Shown here piece after piece: positions 29,878-40,490 of a stretch of 42,500 nucleotides of DNA (its first letter is position 1; each line of letters opens with the position of its first letter). Source of the stretch: Mortierella sp. BCC40632 (Eukaryota > Mortierellomycota > Mortierellomycetes > Mortierellales > Mortierellaceae); the NCBI GenBank assembly GCA_011634665.1, contig WAEK01000007.1, positions 1 through 42,500 of the forward strand, given 5' to 3'. Made by a program: the position numbers and the translations under genes. The notes beneath the pieces were generated by a model. That model did no database searches, was not told the origin of the DNA, and was given only the letters and a program-made list of their open reading frames with translations.

Positions 29878-32800
29878 TTCTTCGCCACTCTGAGATGTCT
29901 GTCTCACAGGAGAGAGCTTTCGATTTTCGTGCAAGAACTTGGAACATGCGTCACATGCCCCGTCCAACTCAAGATTCTCTTCACTGTGGTGATCCACTTG
30001 GTCTCCTTGATTTTGCGCTGCGCCGCCTTCACGCACCATGCAAGGACTCTCCTTCTTGGTGTCATTCTTGGTGCTTGGAGGATTCATGACGGTTCGCCCA
30101 AGTCTGGTCGAGACTCGAAGTTGATAAGTCATCTCGGACAGGATCGAGGCGGGTTGTCCACCAACTCGTTTCACCATCGTGGCTGGGAAACGGATTCCTA
30201 GATACTCGCTTGGAAGTCCTAGTGTCTCCTCTCCTCCTTCAACGGATACCATGGCTTCTTTTTCTTCTTCTTCTTCTTTGCTTGCCCCTGATTCCGACGG
30301 TGGCTCGTCTCGAGTCATAAACTGTTCAGATCTCATCTCTGGACTCTGCTGCACTCGACTCGACTGGTTCGCCAACGATAACCGAATCTCCACCCCAAAC
30401 GAGTCCCCTGTCCGGAACAACTCCAACGGTGTGGACTCTGGCCTCACAAACGCAGGTTTTGGGGCACCAACTTCAGCCGTTAATTTCACAAAACGGACCG
30501 ACATTTGGATTCCTTGTGAGGGCAAAAAGGTCATGTAGAGTTGACTAAGTCGTTCTTGGACTTCGGAATACACACCAGTGTGGTATCCAGACTCTGGGTT
30601 GGCTGCAGTCATCATCCCGGGCTCAGGTGGGTGGATATCAAGCACTGCAGGCGCTACTGTCGCTGTCCTTGTCGCTACCGTTGAGGTTGGTTCATTTGTT
30701 GTTTCGGTGGATACTACTCTGCCTTGCAAGGCTGCTGAGGCTGCTTCAGATATGACAGAGGCATCTGATGGTCGAGTTAGATCCATGTCCATGCCCATGT
30801 CCAAGTCTTGGTCAATGCCGGTGGAAGATTCTTTGCTCTCCTCCTCCTCGTCTTCTTCTTCCTCTTCCTCTTCCATCTCTTCCATATCATTCAGCTTCGT
30901 GATTGTACCAGATTTGGGATGATGCCTTGTACAGCTGACAGAGAGGAATCGGAGCATGGCTGGTGTGGGTGTCACATTCCTTGGAAGGTTTTCGTAAAAT
31001 TCTCGAGGTGATCTTGCACTTGATGAGGAAGCACCCGCTATTATTTTTTTTTTGTTTCGCAAGAAAATAAGAAATGATTAATGGTCAAGTCAAAACCCTT
31101 GCTTCCAAAAAAAAAAAAAAAAAAAAAAAATTCACGCTTACCAAGGATCAAAAGTCGTGCAACATACTCATTACCCTTCATGACCGCATACATCAATGGC
31201 GTCATGTTATACATATCCACCGCTTCCAACTCACATCCATCCTCAATCGATCGTACAGCAAGCCGATTGAATCCCATCAGAATACTCAAATGCAACAGGT
31301 TACTCCCATCCTCCAACTGAAGTGAAATATCCACCTCTCTTGGCAAATGGTCCAACGTACTCAAAATCGCATCTTCAACCTCCCGTAAAGACATCATCGG
31401 CATCTCGGAATCCAACACAATCTCGGAATCTGGGTTCATCATCATCATCGAATCCATCGCTCCCGTTCCCGTGTTGTTGCTGTTGTTGTTGTTGCTGTTG
31501 TTGTTGTTGCCCCCCAACAAACTACCAGAACGAGGGGACGTGGCCAGTCCTGGGATCTCCCGAAGGATATCCACCGCATTGTTCTTTCGCCCTGTCGCCT
31601 GAGTATGCAAATACTCCAACGCTCGATGCGCCAATCGAAGTTGAAGTTGCAAAATCAACAACTCGGTCTCACTATCGTCCGTATACGTGAACTGGGCCAA
31701 GTCTGAAAAACTGTTGCCCAAATTATCATAGATCGAAATCGGAACGGAACCCGGTAATGGACTCTCTGGTGCCTTGCAGACAATCAGACTCGCCGTCTCG
31801 ACAACAATGTCCTGAGCGGGAATACATCCAAAGTATGGGACCATTCCCTCTCGGAAAAAGAACCCTCGCAACAATACATCCGTCGGCTTGCGGACTGGGC
31901 CATGGTCTGGACGCACTTCCGTGATCCGGGGCGGAGGTGTCACTGTTGTGGATAGAGACGCATTTGGGGGTGGTGCTTGAAGCAAAAATGTATGTCCCGA
32001 TATATCGCCGTTGGGCCCAGGACTAAGGCTTGGCCCCGCTGGAGCTTGACGGTACTCGAGACCTATCCGGTCTGGGTGTGGATGTGCTTGTGGAGGATGG
32101 GAGAGGCCGTGTGGGAAAGGAGACATGCCTGGGACAGCACCGATATGGTCTGGAAGAAATGGGATCAAGGGTGGGAACCCTGGGTCAATAGTATTGCCTG
32201 TAGAACCAGCAATAGCACCAGCGCCCGCGCCGGCACTTCCGCCTCCGGCTCCGACAACGGCCATCGAACCTCCATTGTCTTCACCTCTGATGAGACCAGT
32301 CTCGATGGAGGAGCGATGATGGTGCGAAGCTGCAATCTGGAGCGGCATGGTAATGTTGGGAGCGCTCTTGTGTCGTTTCACGGCCTTTGTCTTTGGAGTC
32401 GGTAGGCCCTTGGAGACTTTGAGAGGCCGCTGTAATGGATAGGTACGCTTGGCTTTGTGGTGGCCCGAGCACATGATCGGCGTCGTGAAACACGTTGCTA
32501 CGGTCTCACCTTCGTCCTCAGGAATGTCACCGGCCATGGTTGTTGATTCGTTGCCGGTACTTTGGCGGCGGTCGGTGTCGCTAGGGGAACGAGTTACCTG
32601 GGGCTGGCTCCGAGGCATGGTACTCGTACGCTTGAGCCGGAACTCGAATAGGTACCGGTCTTTGTTACCGCGCTCCCCATGGTCTGTCGATGAGCAGACG
32701 ACCTTGGCGAGCATCGTGATCGATCCAGAGGTCGTGTCAATGTGTGCATAGGTTTGTGGGTCGGTGGCAGATGGTGCCAACGGGTCAAGTAATAAAAGGA

Positions 32801-33170
32801 TGGGGGAGAATGGCCCGTGCTAGGAGTAGAGAATAAGGTCGGGATGGGTTGTGGGCATCGTTTTCAGCGAAAGAAAGAAAGAAAGGAAAACGACACATAA
32901 AAGAAAGAAAGAGAAGAAAGAGAAGAAAGGGAGAAAAAAAAAAAAAAAAAAAAAAAAAAGGACAACAGACAGACAGACAGACAGACAGACAGGCGTTAGA
33001 GCGCATCTCATTTTTTGCAAGAGTGAAGTGTGATACCTAATTGCGAATGTGCGATTCGCGCGAATGCGCTCCTCAAAACCCTTGTAATTGATTGCGAGCA
33101 AGGGCAGAGCTCAGAGAGCAATGCCCAGGAGGTACAATGCTCGATGGAGAGAAGAGAAAGAGAGACACAC

Positions 33171-33206
<36 letters not shown>

Positions 33207-33228
33207 CACACAACGCACGCACACACAC

Positions 33229-33278
<50 letters not shown>

Positions 33279-35399
33279 GAGAGAATGAAGAGAGAAAAGC
33301 GAGGGAGGGAGAAAGAAAGTGAAAAAGAGGGGAGGAGACGCGTGGAGAGGGTGGGGGAGAAGAAGAAGGAAAAAAAAAAGTAGGGTCGTTTGCATACGAA
33401 CAGAGGTCAAGTGTACCTTATGGCAGCATTTTGCGCATGCACCCTTTCGGACTTGACCACTCTTGGCTAAATGGACAACAATCTCGAGGGTCAGCGGTTC
33501 TGGGTCTGTCCTTGGCTCTCCCGCCGTATTGATGGCCTCACGTCGACCGACACGAATAGTTGGGAATCGTGGGAGTTGGTTGTTGCCGTTCTTAGCAAGG
33601 TGGAGCTTGATCAGGAACTGCTGTCCAGTTCGAACTTCTTCAACGACAGGAGCAGGAATGAGGATCCCCGTTGTGGTGAGCTCCTCTAGCTGATCCTTCT
33701 TTTGAACTATCCTTGCGTCCAAGGAGATGCCCGAGATAGCGTCATCCTATATGGGAACGAAAGAGTAAGTATAGAGTAGGAGACAGACTGGAAAGGGTCA
33801 AAGAGTAAAAGAAGGCAGAGCCAAAGGAGAATAGAGACGGGGCAGGGGAGAGAGACAGAGAGAGAGCAAGGAGAAAAGCTGAGTTGTAGGAAGAAAAGAG
33901 GAGGCCATGGACAGGAATGCGATGACTTTTAACGTTTGCGCCACGAGGATTCATCTCACACAGCTGGGAGAGAGCAATAGACTATAGGTGTAAACAAGAC
34001 CGCGTGGAAAATGCCGAGAAGAATGGATAGGAACAGAGGACAGCCAGGAACTTTTTTTAAAAAAAAAAAAATGAACAAACGAACGAACGCGTCTCAGGAA
34101 AAAAATAATAATAATAATAATATAATAAAAGAATAGGAAGAGACCAGGTCAGGAGCGCGCGCTCCAAGGACCAAGAGCACGGACCAGGGGCAAGGAAAGA
34201 GACTGGGCTAGCACGTGTAGAGAGCCAGACTAACAACCCAATGGACACGCCCAGAAGAAGAGCTCTACCATATTCACTTTTCTCATTTCCTTTTTTTTCT
34301 TGGCTAGGGCACAAGGGGCAAGAAGCTTCATCATTCAGTCGCCGTAGCGACTCTGGCGGGAAGAGTGATTATGACACTGGACCGACCAACACCAGAATTG
34401 AAGAGGAGAGAAAGGTCAAGAAAGAGGAGTGGGGTAGCGGATGGAGAAAGGAGTGTGGATGGGAGAAGAAGAAAAAAGTGCGAGCTGGAGAGAGAGAAGG
34501 AGGGAGGGAGAGAGATGCGAATGAGGAGAAGGAAAGAGAGAGAGGCCGAGAGAGCCGAGAGAAGGGAAGGCCAAAGGGGGTAGGGTGCGGTGGATTGGGC
34601 GAGCACTAGGAGAGTCCATTGCAAGAGTGCGCAAGTTGGAAAAATCAAAAAAAAAAAAAAAAAGCAGTATAAAATATGGTAAGGGAGACTATGGTGCGCC
34701 ATGACGAAGAGGCAATTAAGAAAGGTTAAAAGAAGAAAAGGTGAGGTTGCAGACGTAGCCCGATGGCTGGCAGACCAGGTCCAAGGTGGCGAACAAAAAG
34801 AGCGCGAGTAGCGCAATCGCTCAATCGCAAAAAAAAAAAAAAAAAGAAAAAAAAAAAGATAAAAGAAAAAGAAAAAGGGAAACCACGCACACGCACACAC
34901 AGACGAAGACAGGTTCCCCAAGAATGGTCTACAGCAACCAGCTCGTTCAGAAAAGCTCGATATCGGTTGTGAGGGTCCAAGGTAGAAGAAAGGAAAGGAG
35001 AAAGAGAGAAAAAGAGAGAGAAAAGGGAAGCAGTGCACACGAACCTCGTCCATCATGCCGATAGCTCTGGCCTTGAGCTCACTCTCAATACTGGAGTGGG
35101 ACAAACGACGGACAACATCCATGCCTAATGCCCACGGGTCAGGTTGTGGACAGAAGGGGGTGTTGTTGTTGATGTTGTTATTGTTATTGTTATTGTTATT
35201 GTTGAGAAAGAGGTGGGTGTCGATGCGCATTTAGTCAAGAAAAAAAGAGCAGGGGCGTGAGGTCGGGGAAAGGTTGCACACACAACACAACCCAATCAGT
35301 AAAGCATCCAGTGTTAAGAGAACCAGGAACAGCAGGGTGAATATCAACGTTTTAGAGAGAGAGAGAGAGAAAGAAAGATAGAGAAAGAGAGAAAGAGAG

Positions 35400-35444
<45 letters not shown>

Positions 35445-36741
35445 TAAGCAAGTGAACGAGAAAACAGATAGAAAGAGAGCAATAGACAAAATATGCTCAG
35501 AGGTCAGTTGGATTGATCCTCAATACTGGAAGCTATCATGATCTCAGTCTCTCTTCATGGAGGATGACTTACGGCTTTCAACAGATCCGATGGCACTTGG
35601 AAATGCAAGCGAGTGTTGACTAGGTCGTCGTTCCTGCTTCACCCATGGACTTCCATCGACACTGCTGTTGCTTCCATCATAACCTGCTCCCTGGGAATAA
35701 CTCCAGTCGAGTGCAGAGACAGGTGAAGACGTGGCCAAGTCGGTTCCAGCGTGGGTCGAACTTGCAGGCGAGGATGGATTGGTTGAAAGTGGTAGGGCTA
35801 CTATCGGTGTCGGGACGTACTTGGAAGGGAGAGAACCTGTGCGCTGGTTGAACAGACTGTTGTTGGTCGGGTGGAGTGGATCGGATGTATTGGGGAGTGA
35901 ATGGTGTCTGGAAGGAAGGGAATACGGGTGCGTCGATGGGTGTGGATGAAGATGCGACTGGGGCTGGGCTTGTGGAGGTGGAGGCAGGCCAAAGGCATAG
36001 TGGGTCTGGAGTGAGAAGGGTGGCATGGCGAGAAGACCCAAGGACGTGGGAGGCTCTGACAGATGAGAACCAAAGACAGAAGAGTTTTGTGGATCAGAGT
36101 GTGGATGAAGGTGAGAGTTCAGGTCGGGACTGGACTGAAGAGGATCAAGAGGATGGAGTGCGTGAAGAGGATGAAGAGGATGTGGCGGCGCAAGTGAAAG
36201 AGAAGTTGGATACAGCGAGTGCGGATGTAATGTAGTATCAATTTGCTGTGAGTGAGCACGCTGGATGGGCTGAAGAAACGCGTGTGGACTAGCGCCAGCC
36301 TGGTTGAATCGTTGTTGTGAAGGGGCCTCTGTGGGCGTAGGACTGACCGAGGTCGCAGGGACAAGGCTCTGACGTTTGCCTGCGGGCATAGGCAGGAGCT
36401 CGTCCGATGAGGAGGACGAGGACGAGGACGAGGATGACTTTGGTTGGCCTCCGTCTAACAAGCGCTTGTGCTGGTGATTTTGCAGATGCTGGACCTGGAC
36501 TTGGGCCTGGTGCTGGTGTCGCTGCAGCACCATGCGCTGGTTCTGGAGAGGATCGTGCGGCTGCTGTTGAGGCGGAGGAGGTTGTGACGGCTGATGGAGT
36601 GGAGAGAGGCCTAGCGGAGTGTCGCGAGAGAACTGCAGCTGCAGTGGACTATGAAGTTGCTGGTGCTGGTGCAGGTGTTGGTATTGGTATTGGTGTTGGC
36701 GTTGATGCTGATGCGATAGTTGATGTTGTTGTTGCTGTTGT

Positions 36742-36800
<59 letters not shown>

Positions 36801-37394
36801 TGGGTGTAGAAGCAACTGATCACCTTGCTTGCGAATCGACAACATTTGATCTGCTTTGATCGCTTGTAATGAGCCTCCCATGGTCTCTCCTGCAACTGCA
36901 GCCATCGCCTTGCTCTCTGAACCCTTGCCGATCGTCGTCGTCATCATTGACATCCCCTCTGCAGTCCCCGTCGGAGTTGTCATGCCTATCGTCGCAGCAA
37001 CAGTAACAGGAATCCCAACATCGCCAAAGGAGTTACTCATGACCAGTTTGGAAGGCATGCCAAGTGCGCGCGAAACCTGTTGAGTGGCAGAAGACGACAG
37101 ATCGCTCAGGTTTGTATAGTCTACCACAGGAGCGGATCCGACGGGGAGTGATGACCCGAACATGGGAACTGGCGCGGTCATGGCTGCATTAACGGACGCA
37201 ATCCCGGTCGCTGAGGTCGGAGTAGAGGATGCCGTGTGTAGTGGAAATGAAGGCATTGGAGAAGAGATGGGTCGCTGGGTTGGATCCAAGATTCCTTCCA
37301 TTGACCCGGCTCGGCTGGTAGTAGCAGCAGCAGCAGCAGAGGAGACGGTAATGGAGCTGTTGTTGTTGCTGTTGCAGTCGTTGATGTTGAACAT
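29281..37394 (-). CDS. Spt23/Mga2-like IPT-ankyrin transcription regulator, five exons
   Basis: Exons on the minus strand are 37394-35573, 35124-35045, 33746-33417, 32819-31142 and 31037-29281. They join in phase to 5667 nt (about 1888 residues). Residues 1-607 are Ser/Pro/His-rich with a ~26-residue poly-Q. Residues ~650-865 match the conserved N-terminal region of Spt23/Mga2: RTGQQFLIKLHLAKNG, GACAKCCHKHGPFSP (Cys pair), AKVVCSSTDHGERGNKDRYL and TTPIMCSGHHKAKRTYPL. An IPT/TIG domain spans ~1037-1124 (RITEVRPDHGPVRKPTDVLL). Two ankyrin repeats span ~1240-1310 (GSNLLHLSILMGF, MTPLMYAVMKGNEYVARLLI). In yeast this family are membrane-tethered activators of OLE1 and hypoxic genes. Here no hydrophobic anchor is seen. 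Instead, ~1475-1880 looks like a second copy of the N-terminal domain. The start was chosen at 37394 because the open frame upstream is GA microsatellite. The donor of intron 2 (GTTCGT) is atypical, so that junction is the least sure. Confidence 0.85.
29828..29880. repeat. GTC/GAC trinucleotide repeat encoding poly-Thr
   Basis: About 17 consecutive GTC units on the plus strand encode a run of Thr in exon 5 of the Spt23/Mga2-like protein. The run lies between the parts of its C-terminal Rel-like region. Confidence 0.8.
31038..31141 (-). other. Intron 4 of the Spt23/Mga2-like gene
   Basis: This 104-bp intron has donor GTAAGC and acceptor AATAATAG. A T24 tract (plus A24 at 31107-31130) follows the donor by 11 bases. 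Splicing joins RLLIL to AGAS, restoring an ankyrin-repeat consensus end. Confidence 0.85.
32820..33416 (-). other. Intron 3 of the Spt23/Mga2-like gene
   Basis: This 597-bp intron has donor GTACAC and acceptor CTACTCCTAG. It is made largely of microsatellites: plus-strand CA (33164-33222), GA (33223-33283), GACA (32967-32992) and A26 (32934-32959). The splice joins CAKCCHK to HGPFSP in phase. Confidence 0.78.
33747..35044 (-). other. Intron 2 of the Spt23/Mga2-like gene
   Basis: This 1298-bp intron is unusually long for a fungus. Donor is GTTCGT (weak) and acceptor CCATATAG. It contains sense T17 (plus A17 at 34647-34663), further T runs near 34829-34858, an ATT repeat near 34106-34130 and many CT tracts. 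No coding exon could be recognised inside it. Confidence 0.65.
35125..35572 (-). other. Intron 1 of the Spt23/Mga2-like gene
   Basis: This 448-bp intron has donor GTAAGT and acceptor GGGCATTAG, with a CTGAC branch-like motif 18 bases before the acceptor AG. In the sense strand it contains a long CT tract (plus-strand GA, 35355-35442). The join creates an Arg codon and keeps frame. Confidence 0.8.
36724..36800. repeat. CAG/CAA repeat encoding poly-Gln
   Basis: A TTG/CTG-type plus-strand repeat encodes about 26 Gln in exon 1 of the Spt23/Mga2-like gene. A His/Gln-rich segment follows. Such tracts are frequent in fungal transcription regulators and vary in length between strains. Confidence 0.85.
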
Positions 37395-37465
37395 GGCCGG
37401 CGATGGGGAGGAAGACCCCCTAGTCGGACAATGCAAAGGGTGGTCAGAGCCCAAAGTCGCGCGTT

Positions 37466-37527
<62 letters not shown>

Positions 37528-39332
37528 CGAGAGCGAGAGAGAGAAAGAGAGAGAGAAGAGAGAGAGAGAAGAGAGAGAGAGAAGAGAGAGAGAGAAGAGA
37601 GAGAGAGAGAGCAGGACAGAGACTGATGGAACAAAACTAAAAAAAAAAAAAAAAAAAAAACAGGCCCAGAACTGGTTCACTAGTAGTATCACGGACCCAT
37701 GGTTTTTTTTTTTTTCTTTTTTTTTTCTTTGTTGTTGCGCTGTGCTTGGGGGAAGGACGGTGGTGGTGGTGGCGGTGGTGGTGGTAGTAGTAGTAGTAGT
37801 CGTAGTAGAGTGGTGATGGAGAAGGAAAAGGATAAAGAGGAGACTGGACAAAGACCAAGCTCCAAGCGGAGGAAATTGGGCGGGCCTAGAGGGGTGAGAG
37901 TCGAAAGAGGCCAAATATTTGAGCCTGGCCGAGCGAGCGCGTGAATAGGTGGGAAGAGAGTGGGTTAGTGAAAACGAGTGGGAGAGTAGGAGAGAGTGGA
38001 AGTGAGAGGGAAGAAAGAGAGAGAGAGAGAAAAGAGAGAGATTCAATAGACAGCAAAAAGAGATCCAATGGACTGGTCGTGCCAACGAAGAACGCACAGT
38101 CGAGTCTGAAAAAAAAAAAAAAAAAAAAAGATAGACGGACCAGAGAGAGAGAGAGAGAGAGAAAAAAAAAAAAAAAGGAGCAAGTAATATCGTCTGTCCC
38201 TAAGCAACCGGGACGGGAAGTCTTTTGAAGAGTTGACAAGCTTTTTGCTCAAAAGGGCCCTCGGTCCCCTCCCCCCACTCTTTCCTTTCCCATCCCTCAA
38301 TTTGCCTTGCTGCAGACGACAGGTCGACAGGACGACCATCGACCATGACCATGACCACGACCACGATGGACGTCGAGGAGGAAGAAGGGAGAGACACATG
38401 CAACCCACATACGCACTTTTTTTTTTTTTTTCGCCTTTTTCTGAGCCAACACCATCATGCCCGGTGGCCAGCCTCCTCCTTCCACCTTACCCCACCCACC
38501 CAGCTATTTGACCCCCCCCAGTCACCCCTGTACTCGTTGGCTATTTTTTTTTCTTGTTATTGACAAACACCGGACGGTAGCTGAGTATAATTCATTCTCC
38601 CTGTCGACCACAGCACAGGGATCTGGTTTTTTTTTTTTCTTCCTTCCAGCATACACGCTGCTGTGAGAGCAAAAAAAAAAAAAAAATCCACACCAGACAA
38701 GCTGCCCTGCATGGTGGGAAGGGACATGGCTCTAAAAGAGATTGTCATGGATGCAGCAATACAGGGCATCCAGATCTATTGAGTCTCCCAAAATAAAAAG
38801 AGAGGGAAAAAAAGGACCCATGGACGATGCATTCACGCATTGCATCCCCATTCTCTCTCTCTCTCTGTGTGTTTGTCTGTCTGTCTTCTTTTTTTTTGTC
38901 CTGTATGTCGGTCGGTCTGTCTCCTGAACATTCAAGCCCCTTTGCCCCATACCATCAAGTCTCTTTTCACCCCTACTTTTTTTTCATATCCAAAGGTACC
39001 CTCACAACATTACTCGAACTCTCGCTCGTCCCTCGCGTTTCGGGTTCCAAAGGGGGAAGAGGAGGAGGAAAAAAGAAGACGAGGAGGTGAGAGAAAGGGA
39101 GAAGAAAAAATAGAGAGAGAGAAAGAAAGAAAAAAAAAAAAAAGACGGCGACGACGATTACAAAGTTGAGCAGACGGGGACGACAAAGCATGGACAGGAC
39201 ACTTTTTTTTTTTTCCTCCTCCTCCCCCCTTCGCCCCTCTGAAGGAGACAAAGCTATGCCCTGGCTGAGGAGCTATCTCTATTGCAATTAAAACGAGGGT
39301 GCCGGGTGCGATGCAACCCAGTCGGGGTAAGG

Positions 39333-39377
<45 letters not shown>

Positions 39378-39765
39378 CGGGTAGGTGGGGCGGTGAGGAT
39401 GGTGAAGGTGGGGGGTTTGAACATGACGATGCAGCCCTGCTTAGCAAATGTGGTTGGCCTTCCGAGCAGGGTGGAATAGTACTGGTCAAGTCTGGCCCAA
39501 AGGGGTGAGAGAGAGAAAAAGAGAAAGAAAGAGAAAGTGGGATAGATCGCGAAAAGTGAAAAGTGAAGCAATGCTGAAGAAAAAGAAAAAAAAAAAAAAA
39601 AACTCAGGAACAGAGGCCACACACATACTGCTCACTTTCCACGGACGTGTGTTGTGGGAGGTGCCCGAAAAAGAAAAACAACAACAACAACAACAACAAC
39701 ATCATCATCATCATCAACAAAGCCTTTGGCGCCCTTCTCCCCCGCCTCCACCACCTTTACCCCTC

Positions 39766-39796
<31 letters not shown>

Positions 39797-40055
39797 TCCT
39801 CCCTAGCCACCTCTTTCTCACCTTGCACAGAATGTTTTGCAGGTTTAGGTTACAGTGGTCCGTGCGCAAAGCCCGATTCGATCCAGAAGGAAGTGGGGAC
39901 TGACAGGGTCGTTAGTGTGTTGTACAATTCATTGGAGGGACGAGATTGATCCACCTCAAAAGAGAAAAGAGACAAATAGCAGCAGCAGCAGCAGCAACGA
40001 CAACGACAACAATAACAGCCGAAATCCCCGTCTATCTCCTTCTCTCTATCTGTCT

Positions 40056-40092
<37 letters not shown>

Positions 40093-40159
40093 CTCTCTCT
40101 CTTTCTCCGTGTGTTTGTGGATCTATGCATGTGCATCGTGTCTCTTTATCCTATTCGGT
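37395..40159. other. 2.8-kb spacer with promoter of the Spt23-like gene and dense microsatellites
   Basis: No gene could be supported on either strand. The 5' side of the Spt23-like gene carries a GA tract at 37471-37612 (CT in the sense strand). Further features are A20 near 37640-37660, GGT/AGT repeats (37760-37805), GA tracts (38007-38040, 38142-38161, 39331-39371), A20 near 38109-38128, ACA/ATC repeats (39676-39716) and CT tracts (39776-39795, 40050-40088). The promoter of the Spt23-like gene and the terminator region of the TACC gene must be here. Confidence 0.6.
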
Positions 40160-40459
40160 CTATTCCAGTTTGGCAATGAGTTCTTCAGAGAACAGTATCA
40201 AGTCCTCATTCTCCTTGTTCTTGAGGTCCAATGCTTGCTCCAGCGTCCTCATTTGCATTTCTTGTCGGCTCAACTGTCCTTTCAACATCCCAATCTCATT
40301 CTCGAGCCTCATCCGTGCCATCTCCATCTCCTGGCTCGCCTGCGTTAGCTTCGAGTCTGCATGAGCCCGCAGGTCTTCATACCGCCGCTCACTCGTCTCA
40401 AAGTCGTGCTTCAGCGTATCCACAGCCCTACGGAGGATCCCTTCGTTCTATTCATGTAC

Positions 40460-40490
<31 letters not shown>

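Noticed and set aside
34331..35230. 299-codon minus-strand frame beginning in the ATT/TTG repeat
   Set aside because: Only 35045-35124 behaves as an exon. The rest is intron with Phe/Ser-rich low-complexity translation.
36407..36859. Plus-strand frame with Val-Ala repeats
   Set aside because: It is the antisense shadow of the poly-Gln region of the Spt23-like exon 1.
37395..37634. Upstream extension of the Spt23-like frame to an ATG at 37634
   Set aside because: The added residues are encoded by the GA microsatellite (Ser-Leu repeats) and have no protein-like composition, so the ATG at 37394 is preferred.
37640..40159. Several short frames on both strands in the spacer before the TACC gene
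   Set aside because: All are dominated by poly-Phe, poly-Lys, Ser-Leu or Arg-Glu repeats from homopolymers and dinucleotide tracts; none shows a domain or splice-supported extension.
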